A stretch of DNA of 64,000 bases from Agapetus fuscipes (GCA_951799405.1 OX637352.1:10240820-10304819), one strand, 5' to 3'; positions 20,335 through 30,615 are shown, counted from the stretch's first letter. Made by a program: numbers and translations. The notes: generated by a model from the letters alone, not told the origin.

Positions 20335-20480
20335 AAACATATGAAAGACACAACATCACCTCTAGTAAGCGTATTAGTTTTCTTACATTTTTTCTGCTAA
20401 CTTGATAGTTGAGTATTGCGATATTTTATACTTGTTAAACAAGTTTGTATTTTCATATTATAATTATTATTACGTCGCAA
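20335..20480 (+). repeat. single unit of the 170 bp satellite family
   Basis: gacacaacatcacctctagt, agcgtattagttttcttaca and ttttttctg align with the units at 10.93-11.39 kb. Confidence 0.4.
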
Positions 20481-20514
20481 AACATTAAGCTAAAATATAT
20501 AACACATTCAGTGA

Positions 20515-20720
20515 TAGTAAAAACGAGTCCCCGGAGGCCTCATTTCGCAGTCTCTTGAACCCGGCACTAGATTGGGGGGCCTCTTTATCTGTTTTGGCCT
20601 CTTTGCGCGTATAATCCCAAGGCGGTGATCGATACTCTAGGCGGGGCCCTCATAGCAGATAGGGCCCCCCCGCTCTGGGCGTGCCTGGGCCCCACTGCAT
20701 TGTGATCCCGGCCTTATAAT
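20515..20720. other. GC-rich islet
   Basis: ccccggaggcctcatttcgc, gattggggggcctcttt, ggcggggccctcatagcag and gggcccccccgctctgggcg form a sharp GC island. No coding frame, RNA or repeat was recognised. Confidence 0.4.
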
Positions 20721-20949
20721 TGCTTTAGACTGGTGATTCGCAAGCGGTAAGTACTAAGTTTTTGAAAGCTTCTTTAAGAAGTACAGTATGATAGTATTTT
20801 GAGGGTTCTTGAATTTTACGGCAAAAAAGTCTAAAAAATGTATAAATTTCAGGATATCGTCCTTGGAGTGCTTTTTTGTCTTAAGTCCATCAGAGGTTAT
20901 TTCACAAAGCAATGTTTCTTGACTTAAAAGATAATTAGATAAGCGGTGC

Positions 20950-21150
20950 ACTCTTCGCTCGGCGCAGAGTGATGCTATCAACAAGCTGAAAATGCCATCT
21001 CGACGGAGCAGAACGGGCTTTGGGGATAGGGCGTTCAGTTCGGCGGAACCGTTGCGCTGGAACCGGCTGCCTTTGAAGCTGAGGACGGAAACCAGCGAGG
21101 AGCGCTTCAGGAAGGAGCTGAAGACCACCATCTTCACAAGAAGAGAGTGA
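20950..21150 (+). mobile_element. L2/CR1-like LINE C-terminal stub
   Basis: The plus frame encodes LRSAQSDAINKLKMPSRRSR, TGFGDRAFSSAEPLRWNRLP and RFRKELKTTIFTRRE, then a TGA at 21,148-21,150. This is the same class of ORF2 C-terminus as at 2-238 and 24.71-24.93 kb. It is more GC-rich than its surroundings, as expected for a retained coding segment. There is no RT domain, so it is a 5'-truncated copy. Confidence 0.65.
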
Positions 21151-21235
21151 GTGGTGGGCGCCCTTGGGGTGGCTGGAGCCACTAAACGGCGTCCAAAAGA
21201 AGAAAGAAAAAGAAGTCATCCAAATATATTTATTA

Positions 21236-21362
21236 AAGGTTGATATGAGGCTGACCACCCATACTGTAAAAAATGGTTCACTCTGCCAATGTCACCCCTA
21301 CATAAGGGAGGGTCGGAAAAAGTTGCAGAGCTTTTGTTCATTTGAGGTATGGATTTATTTAA
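21236..21362 (+). mobile_element. family B, 3'-truncated
   Basis: ggttgatatgaggctgacca through cattctgcc-type sequence to ttcatttgaggtatggattt, then lost. Confidence 0.7.
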
Positions 21363-21754
21363 AAAAATGCTTCTCTCACGCGTCTCTGTTTTGAATAAGT
21401 CACACTAAGAGCATTTTTCGACTCTCCTACCTAATTTCGAAGACTCCTACCTAAAAATTGTTTCCTATTTACCACTAACTTTTGTGAACTGGCTCGGTGG
21501 GAGCAGCCTTCAAGGCAGTGGATTACATACAATGGAAGCAACTATTATTGTAGAGATTTGACATGTTAAGTGCTATCTAAGATTGCCTTCAAATGCGAAT
21601 CCTCGTCAGAGTTATGCGTTGCGTATTGTATTTTCGATTTTCATTCTTATTTTAAGAAAAAAATATAAAACATTAAAAATGTCACTACTGTTAACTAAAA
21701 AAGTAAATTAATTTATTGAATTAACTGAATTTTAATAAAAGTTTGATTGTTTTT

Positions 21755-21822
21755 TTTTATTAGATTTGTGAAGAGGAATGCCATTTGCCTACTTATTTTG
21801 CTTAACCAAAAACGGGTGTAAA
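21755..21822 (-). mobile_element. family C SINE 3' fragment, antisense
   Basis: A t-run, then agatttgtgaagaggaatgc and cctacttattttgcttaacc, matches the reverse of the family C 3' end. Confidence 0.5.
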
Positions 21823-21883
21823 CCTTATCCATTAATTATTCATTATTTAATATTTTTAAGGAATGGTAAATTAAAAATTAACC

Positions 21884-22141
21884 TATTTAAAATAAAATTA
21901 TTTTTTCTTAAACGTAGTTTAATTTTCACAATAATATTTTATATCTCGAGCACTTTCGACCATCAATATTCAGCTCATTATCAAGAGTGATGTAAGAGTG
22001 ATAATGACCTGAATATTGATGGTCGAAAGTGCTCGAGATACAAAATATTATTGTGAAAATTAAAACTACGTTTAAGAAAAAATAATTTTATTTTAAATAA
22101 AATGAATTTTCACTGTGTGAATACACAAACCCTACAAAATC
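21884..22141. mobile_element. Penelope-like fold-back insertion with 12 bp target duplication
   Basis: taaaaattaacc occurs at 21,872-21,883 and 22,142-22,153. Between them are two inverted arms of about 95 bp (ttcttaaacgtagtttaatt ... ctcgagcactttcgaccatc and the reverse), a short centre (gagtgatgtaagagtgat), and an asymmetric 3' end gtgaatacacaaaccctaca. The last part is identical in the single-arm copy at 7.44 kb. A hammerhead core is not convincing here because ctgaata replaces CUGANGA. Confidence 0.7.
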
Positions 22142-22329
22142 TAAAAATTAACCAATTTTATCTTTTGAACCAGTGCAAAAATTATGGTCAGAAGCCAGGT
22201 CTGGGTATCGAACTAGATATCTATTGCAAATACGTTAGCCAGGATTAGTGACTTGATGCCCTCAACCATGACAGCAACCGATTTCTTCGGTGAATGCTGT
22301 TATTGTGTGAATCGTACTTTAAGAGCTCT

Positions 22330-22560
22330 CTGTATTCTTTGTTCACCCTAGACAGCACACATTTTGCATTTGAGATCCAATTGCTGTAAGGCTGGATGAA
22401 TGTGTCATGTGGACGATCTTTTGGTAAATTTAGAAAATATTTTCATCACAAAGAAGAGTATATTATACTAGAAAAACTGATATATTTTTTGGAGCTTTGC
22501 AGGAAATCGAACTCTCGACTTTCCGTTTGCAAAAGGGCTTTTTGTACCAAAAAAACATTT
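22330..22560 (-). mobile_element. family A SINE, old antisense copy
   Basis: attgctgtaaggctggatga, gatcttttggtaaattt and ggaaatcgaactctcgactt match the reverse of the A body and B box. It is strongly diverged. Confidence 0.5.
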
Positions 22561-22989
22561 TTGTGCGTAAAAGAAGGTGCTGAATGATCCAAGAAATTTT
22601 CGCAGACTTTTCAAATTATTTTTGAAAGTGAAAAGAGGAACGAAAAAAACAAAATAAATGACCCTCAGTGTCCCATCTAAGTGACAAGAAGAGTGCGCAG
22701 GCATTCGAAAAAAAATGTTCCGCATTCCAAATTTCAAATGTGGAACATATTTTTTCTGTGTGAAAAAAAATTGACGAGTGAAAATCCACTACGGATTTTT
22801 GTATTATTTTCATAAACTTCACAAATGTAATTTGTGTATATAGCAAAAAAGAAAGAAGAAAAAGTTTTTTTTGCCGGTTTTGCACCGCGTGTGATGTTTA
22901 TTTTATCTCTTCAAAGGTTCTCAAATTATTTTCCCTCAGAGACCGTTTCAATTATCGTTTTTCACAGAAACCAATTTTTGTGTTAATCT

Positions 22990-23033
22990 ATCTATAATCT
23001 AAGCTGCAAAGATAATATATTAACATTTAATTT
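22990..23033 (-). mobile_element. family B tail fragment, antisense
   Basis: atctataatctaagctgcaa followed by agataatatattaacattta. It stops at the 5S-like head, so the 5S-headed SINE probably inserted into or beside it. Confidence 0.5.
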
Positions 23034-23035
23034 TT

Positions 23036-23155
23036 GTCAACGACGTTACCATGTTGAAAGCACCGGTTCCCATAGATCTCCGAAGTTAAGAAACATTGGG
23101 CGCGGACAGTACTTGGATGGGTTACCGCTCAGGTACACCGCGTGTCGTTGGCATC
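23036..23155 (+). rRNA. 5S rRNA-derived SINE head (not a functional gene)
   Basis: About 120 bp with strong 5S identity: accatgttgaaagcaccggt, gaagttaagaaacattgggc, tacttggatgggttaccgc, ccgcgtgtcgttggc. Several substitutions in otherwise conserved 5S positions and direct fusion to the family A head (ggaccggtccgtagtcc at 23,158) show it is part of a SINE, not a ribosomal gene. Confidence 0.8.
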
Positions 23156-23660
23156 TTGGACCGGTCCGTAGTCCAGTGGCAACACTTCGGACTCGTAAAT
23201 GGAAGGTTGTGGAATCGGATCCCGGCGGAGCACAAAAATATACCATTTATATTTCGAATGTGCTCTTCGCTGAGTTGAAAAATTCATAAACCTTTACCAA
23301 AGACCGGTCACTGAAAGGTCCATCCAACCTTTCAACAACTGGGTCTTGCTTGAGAATTGGCGCTTTCTACAGTGACGATCAAGCTTGCAGAGGGCTCTTG
23401 AGGTGTGATACACACAAAAACAGTAAATGGAACGTTGTGGGTTCGAATCTCGGCGGAACACAAAAATACCATTTATATTTTCAAATATACTCTTCGTTGG
23501 GTGAAAAATGCATATACCTTTACCAAAGACCGGTCACTAAAGGTCCATGCAGCCTTACAGCAACTGGGTCTTGCTTGAGAATAGGTGCTTTCTACAGTGA
23601 CGAAGTTCTTGAGGGCTTTTGAGGTGTAATACACACAAAAACAACGCTCACTAAATAAAT
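23156..23660 (+). mobile_element. family A SINE, 5S-headed copy plus partial tandem second copy
   Basis: The first unit (23,158-23,424) has tagtccagtggcaacacttc and reaches the tail gaggtgtgatacacacaaaa. The second (23,425-23,660) begins mid-head at taaatggaacgttgtgggtt and repeats body and tail, ending aataaatcatcctaatatt. The ggcaac variant is shared only with the other 5S-headed copy at 49.95 kb. Confidence 0.8.
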
Positions 23661-24235
23661 CATCCTAATATTATTATAATTATTAATTCTACATTTTATG
23701 CAATTAATTATTAACCAGTATTTTTTTTTGTCTGATTGGTCTTTCAAGTTGCATATCCACTTAAATTTGTCAGATCTTCCGATTTTTTTTGCTCTCACCT
23801 ACATTTCCTTTAGAATCACTGCCTCCGGAATATTTTCCCAACTCTCGGCTACTGTTTTTCTTATATTTTTGTGGCATAACATATCACTCGTAGAGCCTTT
23901 TACTCCCTTATTGTATATACTGTCAGCGTTAAGTGATATCATGTCTTGAAATATTATTATTGCGTTTGGATGAAGGACGCAGATCCTGAAGGGTCCATGA
24001 ACTTGCGGTAAAATATATCCTTTTTGCTTTTCGAAAAAAAAAACATTTTTGTATCCTTCACTTATGATAATCAGAGTATAAAACTCTTAAATAAGTCAAA
24101 TATAGACATTTTTATGTAATTTATTAAGATTTAAAAGTCTAGCAAAAGAGTTCCTCCCAGCGTGTTGATAGCTGTGAGGGTGCACTGTAATTAGGGTAAC
24201 CTGTTGTGCACAAAAAAAAAAAAAGTTGTATTTCC
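23661..24235. other. unassigned stretch
   Basis: No family or coding signal was recognised. An a-run lies near 24,211. Confidence 0.4.
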
Positions 24236-24239
24236 TGTT

Positions 24240-24692
24240 GCGCCATCTACAATCTATAATCTAAGTTGCATCTAAAATCTATAATTAACATTTTTAAGCT
24301 CATATCATATCAAATACATGCCCACAAACAAACACGTGTAGTTCGCGCTTACAGATGTTGAATGTGTACATACAAATAAAATCATAACCTCAAATGAACA
24401 TACACCCTACAACTTTTGCCAACCTTCCCTGACACAGAGGTAATAATAGTTCTACACTTTTATAGCGCCATTTCGTAACTGACGTCACTTCAAAGGCGCT
24501 TTGTAGGAGTGTCCAAACAAATATGTTTTTAATTGCTTTTTAAACCGCTCCTCAACGTGTTGTTCTCTGAGGGTCACTGGGAGTGCATTCCAAGCCATCG
24601 GAGCTGCGATGAGGTGACATTGGCAAAGTGAATTTTTTTTTACAGTATGGGTGGTCAGCCTCATACCAGCCTATAAGTCAAGGAATAGCCAT
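24240..24692 (-). mobile_element. family B, antisense, split by a nested CR1-like insertion
   Basis: It runs from atctataatctaagttgcat through acacgtgtagttcgcgctta to ccttccctgacacagaggt, then resumes after the insertion with gaggtgacattggcaaagtg and ends aagtcaaggaata. Confidence 0.8.
24442..24610 (-). mobile_element. 5'-truncated CR1-like LINE with 5 bp target duplication
   Basis: The 169 bp insert sits between gaggt at 24,437-24,441 and gaggt at 24,611-24,615. Its minus strand encodes IAAPMAWNALPVTLREQHVE and ERFKKQLKTYLFGHSYKAP, ending in a TGA at 24,485-24,487, then about 40 bp of 3' UTR ending in attatt. The peptide is the standard C-terminus of CR1/L2-type ORF2. Orientation, truncation and short tail fit target-primed reverse transcription. 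The frame is intact, which suggests a fairly young insertion into an older B copy. Confidence 0.75.
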
Positions 24693-24708
24693 AGCTTCTT
24701 GAATACAG

Positions 24709-24930
24709 CTATGTCCTAAGTCCTTTTCTGAAGGTGGTGGTGGGTTGGTTCATTCGAACATTGACGGGAAAATTGTTCCAGTCAACTAGACCGGCTACCA
24801 CAAAGCTCCTGTCTGCAAAATTTGATGGATTCGCTCTTTTGGGCACTATGACCTTGTTGACAGCAGTGAAGGCAGAGCGCAGTGGTCGTTTCGAAGTCTT
24901 GTTTGATTTTGTGTAAGATTTTACCACCAA
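24709..24930 (-). mobile_element. L2/CR1-like LINE C-terminal stub
   Basis: The minus frame encodes KSNKTSKRPLRSAFTAVNKV, NPSNFADRSFVVAGLVDWNN and VRMNQPTTTFRKGLRT before a stop. The DRSF-VAG-DWN-P-VR pattern matches the stub at 2-238, but the sequence is a distinct lineage. No catalytic domain is left. Confidence 0.65.
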
Positions 24931-25050
24931 TACGTTAAAAAATAGTTCACCATGCCAAATTCACTTCTATTTCACGCAAAAGTGGCAAGAGATGCAAGGT
25001 TTATGTTGATTTAAAGTGTTGGTATTACATATTTTTAAAAGAACACTTGA
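24931..25050 (+). mobile_element. family B, old partial copy
   Basis: accaccaatacgttaaaaaa, tagttcaccatgcc and atgcaaggtttatgttgatt match family B at low identity. Confidence 0.5.
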
Positions 25051-25134
25051 AAATGTGGAAGCGCGAACTTATTTTTTTATAAACCGCACAAAAACTTCCT
25101 CAGATAAATTGATAAGACTGATTGGTATTAAGTT

Positions 25135-25385
25135 TTGATTCTATTTTGTCCCATTTACTTTTAAAAACGGAACAATGACTGCCTTCCTCCAGTCCATCTT
25201 TACCACTCCAGCATTCACACACATCTAGAATTATTCATACATTTCACATTCATCTCCTGTTTTCCATACTCCACATTTTTTTCATCAAACCCAGCAGACT
25301 TCCCATTCTTCAAACATGCCATATATACTTTCACTTTTTCTTTCAAAATCCTCAATTCGTTATCTTATACATTTGTACATATTTT
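25135..25385 (-). mobile_element. RTE-like LINE, N-terminal RT fragment
   Basis: Read on the minus strand, ACLKNGKSAGFDEKNVEYGK and, after a frame change, KMDWRKAVIVPFLKVNGTK correspond to the start of an RTE-type reverse transcriptase palm domain (NGKSAG-D and DWRKAVIVP). This is the only RT-proper LINE fragment in the window outside the BEL element. It is broken by frameshifts and stops. Confidence 0.65.
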
Positions 25386-25439
25386 TTTCTTTCACTCTGA
25401 CCAATTATTTTCTTTGTTTTTAATTATTTGAATCTGTCA

Positions 25440-25692
25440 CCTATAATAAAAAAATGCAAAGATATATAACATTCAAGATTCATGTAACATATATATCCAC
25501 ACGCAGACACGTATTAGTTCCCGCATGTGGATTTAAATCATAAAAACCCAATCTCAAATCAACATACGCCCTAAAACTCTTGCTGATCTTCCTCGAAACA
25601 GTGGTGACATTAACAAAGTGAACCATCTTTAACGGTATGGGAGGCCAGCCTTATACCAACCTATGTATGTATAAGTCAATGAACAAAGTACA
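25440..25692 (-). mobile_element. family B, antisense
   Basis: atgcaaagatatataacatt, ccgcatgtggatttaaatca and cgaaacagtggtgacattaa, ending ataagtcaatgaac. Confidence 0.7.
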
Positions 25693-26164
25693 AAATTACA
25701 ATGTATAAAACGATAAAATACAAGGATTTGAAAGGGTTTTTTTTCGGATAAAGAAAACATAAAAATAACATTGAATGTTGTGAAATGAGATTTCTTTAGA
25801 ATCTGTTTTTTCCTTGAATATGCATCATGATATTTTCATAAAATAAATACCGCCTACTATCCGCCTTTGATGAAAGCACAGATTCTAGGAAACGTTACTT
25901 GTAAAAATAATATTTACTCTTTACATTTAATATACTGGCCATCTCTTTATAACCATTGCCACAGATGAACACTCTTACGTGACACTTTTGAATGAGATAT
26001 CTTGCAGGGGCGTGCATATTATACAGGCACATGCACCTCATAGGTAGGCAATATATGGTAAAAAAACATTCATTCAAAATTTAAGTTCGATTGGGCCCAT
26101 CGACCCAGCACTTTAGTCAATTTCAAATGAGTTTTTTTAAAAGAACAGAAGAAAAAAATATTAT
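25693..26164. other. unassigned stretch
   Basis: No recognised family or coding signal. Confidence 0.4.
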
Positions 26165-26400
26165 GTAATGTTTGGACTCTCTGGACATACTATCGGTGGA
26201 CTTTATGTCGGTGGACATTTTGTCGATGGGCATTATATCGGTGGTCATTTCGTCAGTGGACAATTTGTCGGTGGACATTTTGTCGCGTGGACGCTTTGTC
26301 AATGGAAATTGTGTCGGTGGACATTTTGTCGCGTGGACGCTTTGCCAATGGAAATTGTGTCGGTGGACCTTCTATCAATGGACATTTTGTCGTGACACAG
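26165..26400. repeat. GTCGGTGGACATTTT minisatellite
   Basis: About a dozen degenerate 17-20 bp units such as gtcggtggacattttgtc, gtcagtggacaatttgtc and gtcgcgtggacgctttgtc, with a higher-order duplication of about 57 bp at 26,270-26,375. The open frame across it is a by-product of the periodicity. Confidence 0.75.
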
Positions 26401-26544
26401 ATTTAAGCACTTTTTACAATTGGATCTTTTTATTAGGCAATTGAATTAGTCTGTTCTGGTTAGGATGGACAGTTGAAGAATCACCCACACTTTACCTGTA
26501 GGGCATTTCCTAAGAGGAAAATTCCCATTTGAAAACATATATAA

Positions 26545-26768
26545 GAATAATAATGATATTATTTGCAAAGACACCTATAGCTATATCTCAAATTCATACA
26601 GAATGCATGCCCATAAACAAATACGTGTAATTACGGGCTCACAAATGCTGCATGCGTACTAAAAACTAAAAAAACAAACCTATAATGAACATAAGCCCTG
26701 CAACTTTTGTCGACAACAGCTGGCAATTTTAACCATTTTTTATAGCATGGGTATTCACACTCATGCAA
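26545..26768 (-). mobile_element. family B, antisense, internally deleted
   Basis: tatttgcaaagacacctata, atgcatgcccataaacaaat and aagccctgcaacttttgtcg. The hairpin region is partly lost before ccattttttatagcatggg. Confidence 0.65.
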
Positions 26769-27117
26769 ACTTCTAATTCATTGATCCAAAGAAAAATAAG
26801 ATTTGAGTATGTGGAATGTTGGGTTATTATTTGTTGGGGACAAGAGTGTATTTTTTTTATATTTTCTCGAAGATTTAACGTCAAGAGTGGGTTCAAAAGA
26901 GAGACAGTGAGTGAGGGAGAGAGAGTGGGAGTGTACCGAGGGGGTAGAGGGATGGAATGTGTATGTTTTACGTCGCTTAGTTTCTTTTGTACGGCTGGGT
27001 AAACCGTGAATGCTGTAATTTGAGATAACACGTATTCAAATAAAATCAAAGCTTTGTTAACCAATTAAAAATATTGTAGGGTGTATATTAATTGTGAATT
27101 AACATCAAAGGTAATGC

Positions 27118-27170
27118 CTTCCGATTACTAGCCTAAGTGTTAACCACTAAACCACGGACCAGTCAAACGA
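27118..27170 (-). mobile_element. family A head fragment, antisense
   Basis: ctaagtgttaaccactaaac followed by cacggaccagtc. Confidence 0.45.
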
Positions 27171-27292
27171 GTAAACTTTAAAAAGAAGACAATACATTAC
27201 AAACAATACAATACAGAGATCGTTAACTTTTTTGCGCTTTCACGAAAAAAAAAAACTTATTTTTAATGATCTTCTTCTTCTTCGTGTCAGCT

Positions 27293-27860
27293 TCACACCG
27301 TATTGGCCCAGTAACGAGCAATGTCTACTGCTCTTTGGTTTCCCGCAAAGAGATCATCCATGGAGCAGCTTGTCGGACAGGAGGGACAACACCGCAGGTG
27401 CTCCATTGTTTGCTGAGCTCCACACTCACATAGTGTAGAGTCCTCCCGTCCCAGAAATCCCCAGGTCAGCATGTTGGCCCGGGCTCTTCCAACATTGGTC
27501 CTCAATCTGTTCATGGATTTCCATACGGGCCACTCGAGGTTCTTTCCTGGAGGTAGGCTCTCTGAAGGCTGCACAGAGCTCTCCGGGCATTCCTCTTTCC
27601 ACATTTGCAATCTCTCCGCCACTGGATCCCAAGACAAGGGCTGCACGGAACTAAGGAAGCTGTGTCTCGACTCAGGCGCTGCTGTGATGAAAAGCCACTT
27701 CCGTAAATGCAGTGCTGTGTGCACGTTAGAGCCTTCTGCCTCTCGACTCTCGAAGCCAATTTGCGTCTGATGTGGGGTGGGGCTATGCCTGCAAGAGGAT
27801 ATAACTTCCCCGTGGGCGTTGGCTTGAGGCAGCCTGATACAATACGGCAGGTATGATCAA
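27293..27860 (-). mobile_element. non-LTR retrotransposon C-terminal remnant (zinc-knuckle tail)
   Basis: On the minus strand the sequence gives CRIVSGCLKPTPTGKLYPLA and GIAPPHIRRKLASRVERQKA, then, after a frameshift near 27,700, WKSMNRLRTNVGRARANMLT, CECGAQQTMEHLRCCPSCPT and a TGA at 27,293-27,295. This is the known post-RT tail of a Jockey/I-group type ORF2, with the C-X-C...H...C knuckle retained. The first 5' part continues past 27,860 only as noise. It is more GC-rich than the flanks. One frameshift at least makes it a pseudogene. Confidence 0.7.
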
Positions 27861-28436
27861 TATTTTAATGATCAATAAACTTGATTCGATGCATGAGTGA
27901 TTTTAAATTCAAAAGCGTTGTTTGAATAAAAACAAAACGTTTCAGGGTAACGAAACTAGAGCAGACCCAAGGAGAGACAATGGACTACATAGAAACTTTT
28001 GAAGATTTACGGTTAAAGTCCGATTGCGCTTAAGCATTTTAAGCTCAAAAATGTGAAAATTAAATTGTGTTATAACAAAAATTCCTTTGAATTAAAATTA
28101 AAAATTAATTTCCACTTCGTTAATGCACAAATTTTAGAAAATTTAATATTAAAGCTCTTAGAATGATCAACGGAAAAACATTGCAAGATTGCATCCGCAT
28201 TGACCACATTTGAAAAGCCTGTGAAATAGAGGGCATGTATCTTGAACGAGCCAAGAAAAACTCGCACACATCTTAGCTACTGAGATACTAATAGGTCAAA
28301 GTCTAGCTGAAAGACCTCCACAGAAATGGAAAGATAACTATACGTATTTATCTCTGGATTCATGATCCGATATGAAGTTTTTAAGATCTTAATCATGATT
28401 AAATAGAAAAACAAAAGTTAAGTTAAACATGACTCA

Positions 28437-28698
28437 GGACGTGCCAAAGAGCCATTGAAAGGTGAATGCTGGGAATCTGCTTCAGAGGCTGGATTCCAAA
28501 CCAAGAGATCCGTAGATACACTGATGTCATACAGCGAGTGGCCTGCTTAAAGTGACGCTAGGCTGAGCACTTCGCAAGGCAAGACCACAACAGGCGGCGG
28601 AAAGGGATCGTCCAGTAGCGACCCAGGATGTCCAAGCATGGAGTAGAGAGACCCCAACTGAGGTGACTGGATAATATAGGGAACTGCAAGCAGAGGAT
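28437..28698 (+). mobile_element. non-LTR retrotransposon C-terminal stub, decayed, fused to family B
   Basis: Read through stops, the plus frame gives TCQRAIER, MLGICFRGWIPNQEIRRYTD, VIQRVACLK and, in the next frame, RPRMSKHGVERPQLR. It is the same lineage as the stub at 15.0-15.3 kb but extends further upstream. At 28,699 it passes without spacer into a 5'-truncated family B copy. There are several stops and at least one frameshift. Confidence 0.65.
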
Positions 28699-28900
28699 GG
28701 CACTTTGCCAATGTCACCCCTATTTTAGGGAAGGTCGGCAAGAGTTGCAGGGCTTTTGTTCATTTGAGATTGGATGTTTATATTGTAGGTTCACATGCGG
28801 CATGTGTTAGCGCGAACTTATACGTGTCTGCTTGTGGGAATGCGTTTAATATGAATCTTTAAGGATATAAATATTTACAGCTAAGATTTAGATTGAAGTT
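28699..28900 (+). mobile_element. family B (subfamily I), 5'-truncated, joined to LINE stub
   Basis: It starts cactttgccaatgtcacccc, has acatgcggcatgtgttagcg, and ends cagctaagatttagattga. The first 70 bp of the family are replaced by the LINE. Confidence 0.75.
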
Positions 28901-28919
28901 TAGAATCACACACGCAAAA

Positions 28920-29395
28920 AAAAAACGCAACTAAGGTACACATTTAGTGTAACTTCTTGCCTGCGTTATCCCCGAAGGGGTCGCATGTGGCGCTTCGGGA
29001 CCTATTTATTTTTACAGGTAAGGGGGCCGGCCTCACACCAAACACTTTCAAATAAAGTGGGGGTTTCATTTCTTGTGAAGGCTGAGTAAGTCTTTGAGAT
29101 CGAACCCTTGCTTTTGGCATGGAATGCAAGCATTCTACCAATTGAGCTATCGACCTTTTTACGAGCTTGATCGTCGTCGCTACAAATCCCCAATTCTCAA
29201 GCAAGACCCAGTTGCTGTAAGGCTGGATGGACCTTTGGTGACCGTTCATTGGTAAAGGTTTTATGAATTTTTCAACCCGGCGAAGAGCAAATTTGAAAAT
29301 ATAAATGGTATATTTTTTGTGCTCCGCCGGGAATCGAACCCACAACCTTCCCATTCAGAGTCCGCAGTGTTGCCACTGAGCTGCGGACCGGTCAC
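28920..29395 (-). mobile_element. family A SINE, full composite, antisense
   Basis: Plus-strand order: aacgcaactaaggtacacat (3' end), the Tyr-like module reversed (attctaccaattgagctatc), the body (gttgctgtaaggctggatgg), the B box reversed (ggaatcgaacccacaacctt), and the head ending ctgcggaccggtc. Confidence 0.85.
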
Positions 29396-29792
29396 ACAAT
29401 TTTGATTTTTATTTGATAGGAGTTTGGTGCAACATGCCCTAAGGGATGTGTTGTTTTTTTCGTGCCACGAGCTTGGGTCAGTTTCAAACAGATTCTCAGT
29501 ATCGCAATGTTAGTAGTATGCTTTGTCTGAGGAGAGAATGTCAGGTAAAAAATAAAAACTGTACTAATAACTCTCCCTGAGAAGCGAAAATTAAGGCAGC
29601 ATGAATATTTCATGAGAGACGACAACGCCGAGAAGAAAGTAAGACACGAGGATTGTAAGTATTTTATTATGCAAGCTTTTGAGGGAGAATGCCTTGTCTC
29701 TGAGGTGTTATACTGTGTTGTGATATTACTGAGAAAATTATCTATTTAGCTATTCAAATTGTTAAACTATCAGTGTAGAAGAAATGCAAAAA

Positions 29793-30347
29793 CGCAACTA
29801 AGCTACACATGTAGTGCAGATTCTTGCCTACACTATCCCTAGGGGTCCTAGTAGTAGACGTAGGGGTCGCGTGCGGTGATTCAGGACCTATTATTTTTAC
29901 AGGTGAAGGGGCAGGCCTGACACCAACCACTTTCAGTTGAAGTGAAAGTTTTAAGGTCCCAAGGGCGCTGGTTCTCATTTCTTGTCAAAACTGAGTACAA
30001 ATTTCCGGTATTTATTTTGGGTTTGAAATATAAACCGAAATAGAAAATAATTTCTGACATCCTCGCTCTCGGTATGTAATGCAAGCATTATACCAACTGA
30101 GCTACCGACCAGAATTTTTACGAGATTGGTCATCGCTACAGAGCAATTAAACGCAATCAAGACTCAGTTGCTGGAAGGCTGAATGGACTTTCCGTGACCG
30201 GTCACTGGTAAAGGTATTTGAATTTTTCAACCCAGCGAAGAGCATATTTGAAAATATAAATGCTTTTTTTTATTTTACTCCACCGAGATCCAAACACAAC
30301 ACCATTTAAGAGTCCGAAGCGTTACCACAAGACTACGGACAGGTCTA
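29793..30347 (-). mobile_element. family A SINE, full composite, antisense, diverged
   Basis: aaacgcaactaagctacaca, ataccaactgagctaccgac, ttgctggaaggctgaatgga and ccacaagactacggacaggt mark 3' end, Tyr module, body and head. Confidence 0.8.
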
Positions 30348-30469
30348 ATTTCTAAATGGAAACTGCACATGTATTTTCATACAAAGAATATCTAAGGTAG
30401 CGTGGAGCTTCCTCGCAGACTAACAAGATGTGATGTTACACCACCTGCCCGCATACACATTCAACATAC

Positions 30470-30615
30470 AGGATCGCGTCACAGCAAATCGGTCACAGAC
30501 AGGTCGTCCATGGACGCATTGGCCACGCGACAGTTTGTCAACACAACGACGGCCAAAGACAACACGTCGACAAACACATCGCTGTAGGACAATTCGGTCA
30601 CACGATTTTGTAGAG
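30470..30615. repeat. GTC/GAC-rich minisatellite fragment
   Basis: gcgacagtttgtcaacacaa, cgacggccaaagacaacacg and ggacaattcggtcacacg: degenerate units of about 18-20 bp in the reverse orientation of the 26.2 kb array. Confidence 0.5.

Noticed and set aside
21990..22060. Hammerhead motif in the 21.9 kb fold-back
   Set aside because: The core reads ctgaata (ctgagta in the 7.4 kb arm), lacking the conserved G8, and stem II does not pair.
23036..23155. Functional 5S rRNA gene
   Set aside because: Many substitutions, no t-run terminator after the 3' end, and fusion to a tRNA-like SINE head shared with a second copy.
26168..26444. Protein with GGH repeats
   Set aside because: Two frames are open because the minisatellite period is close to a multiple of three. 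There is no other coding evidence.
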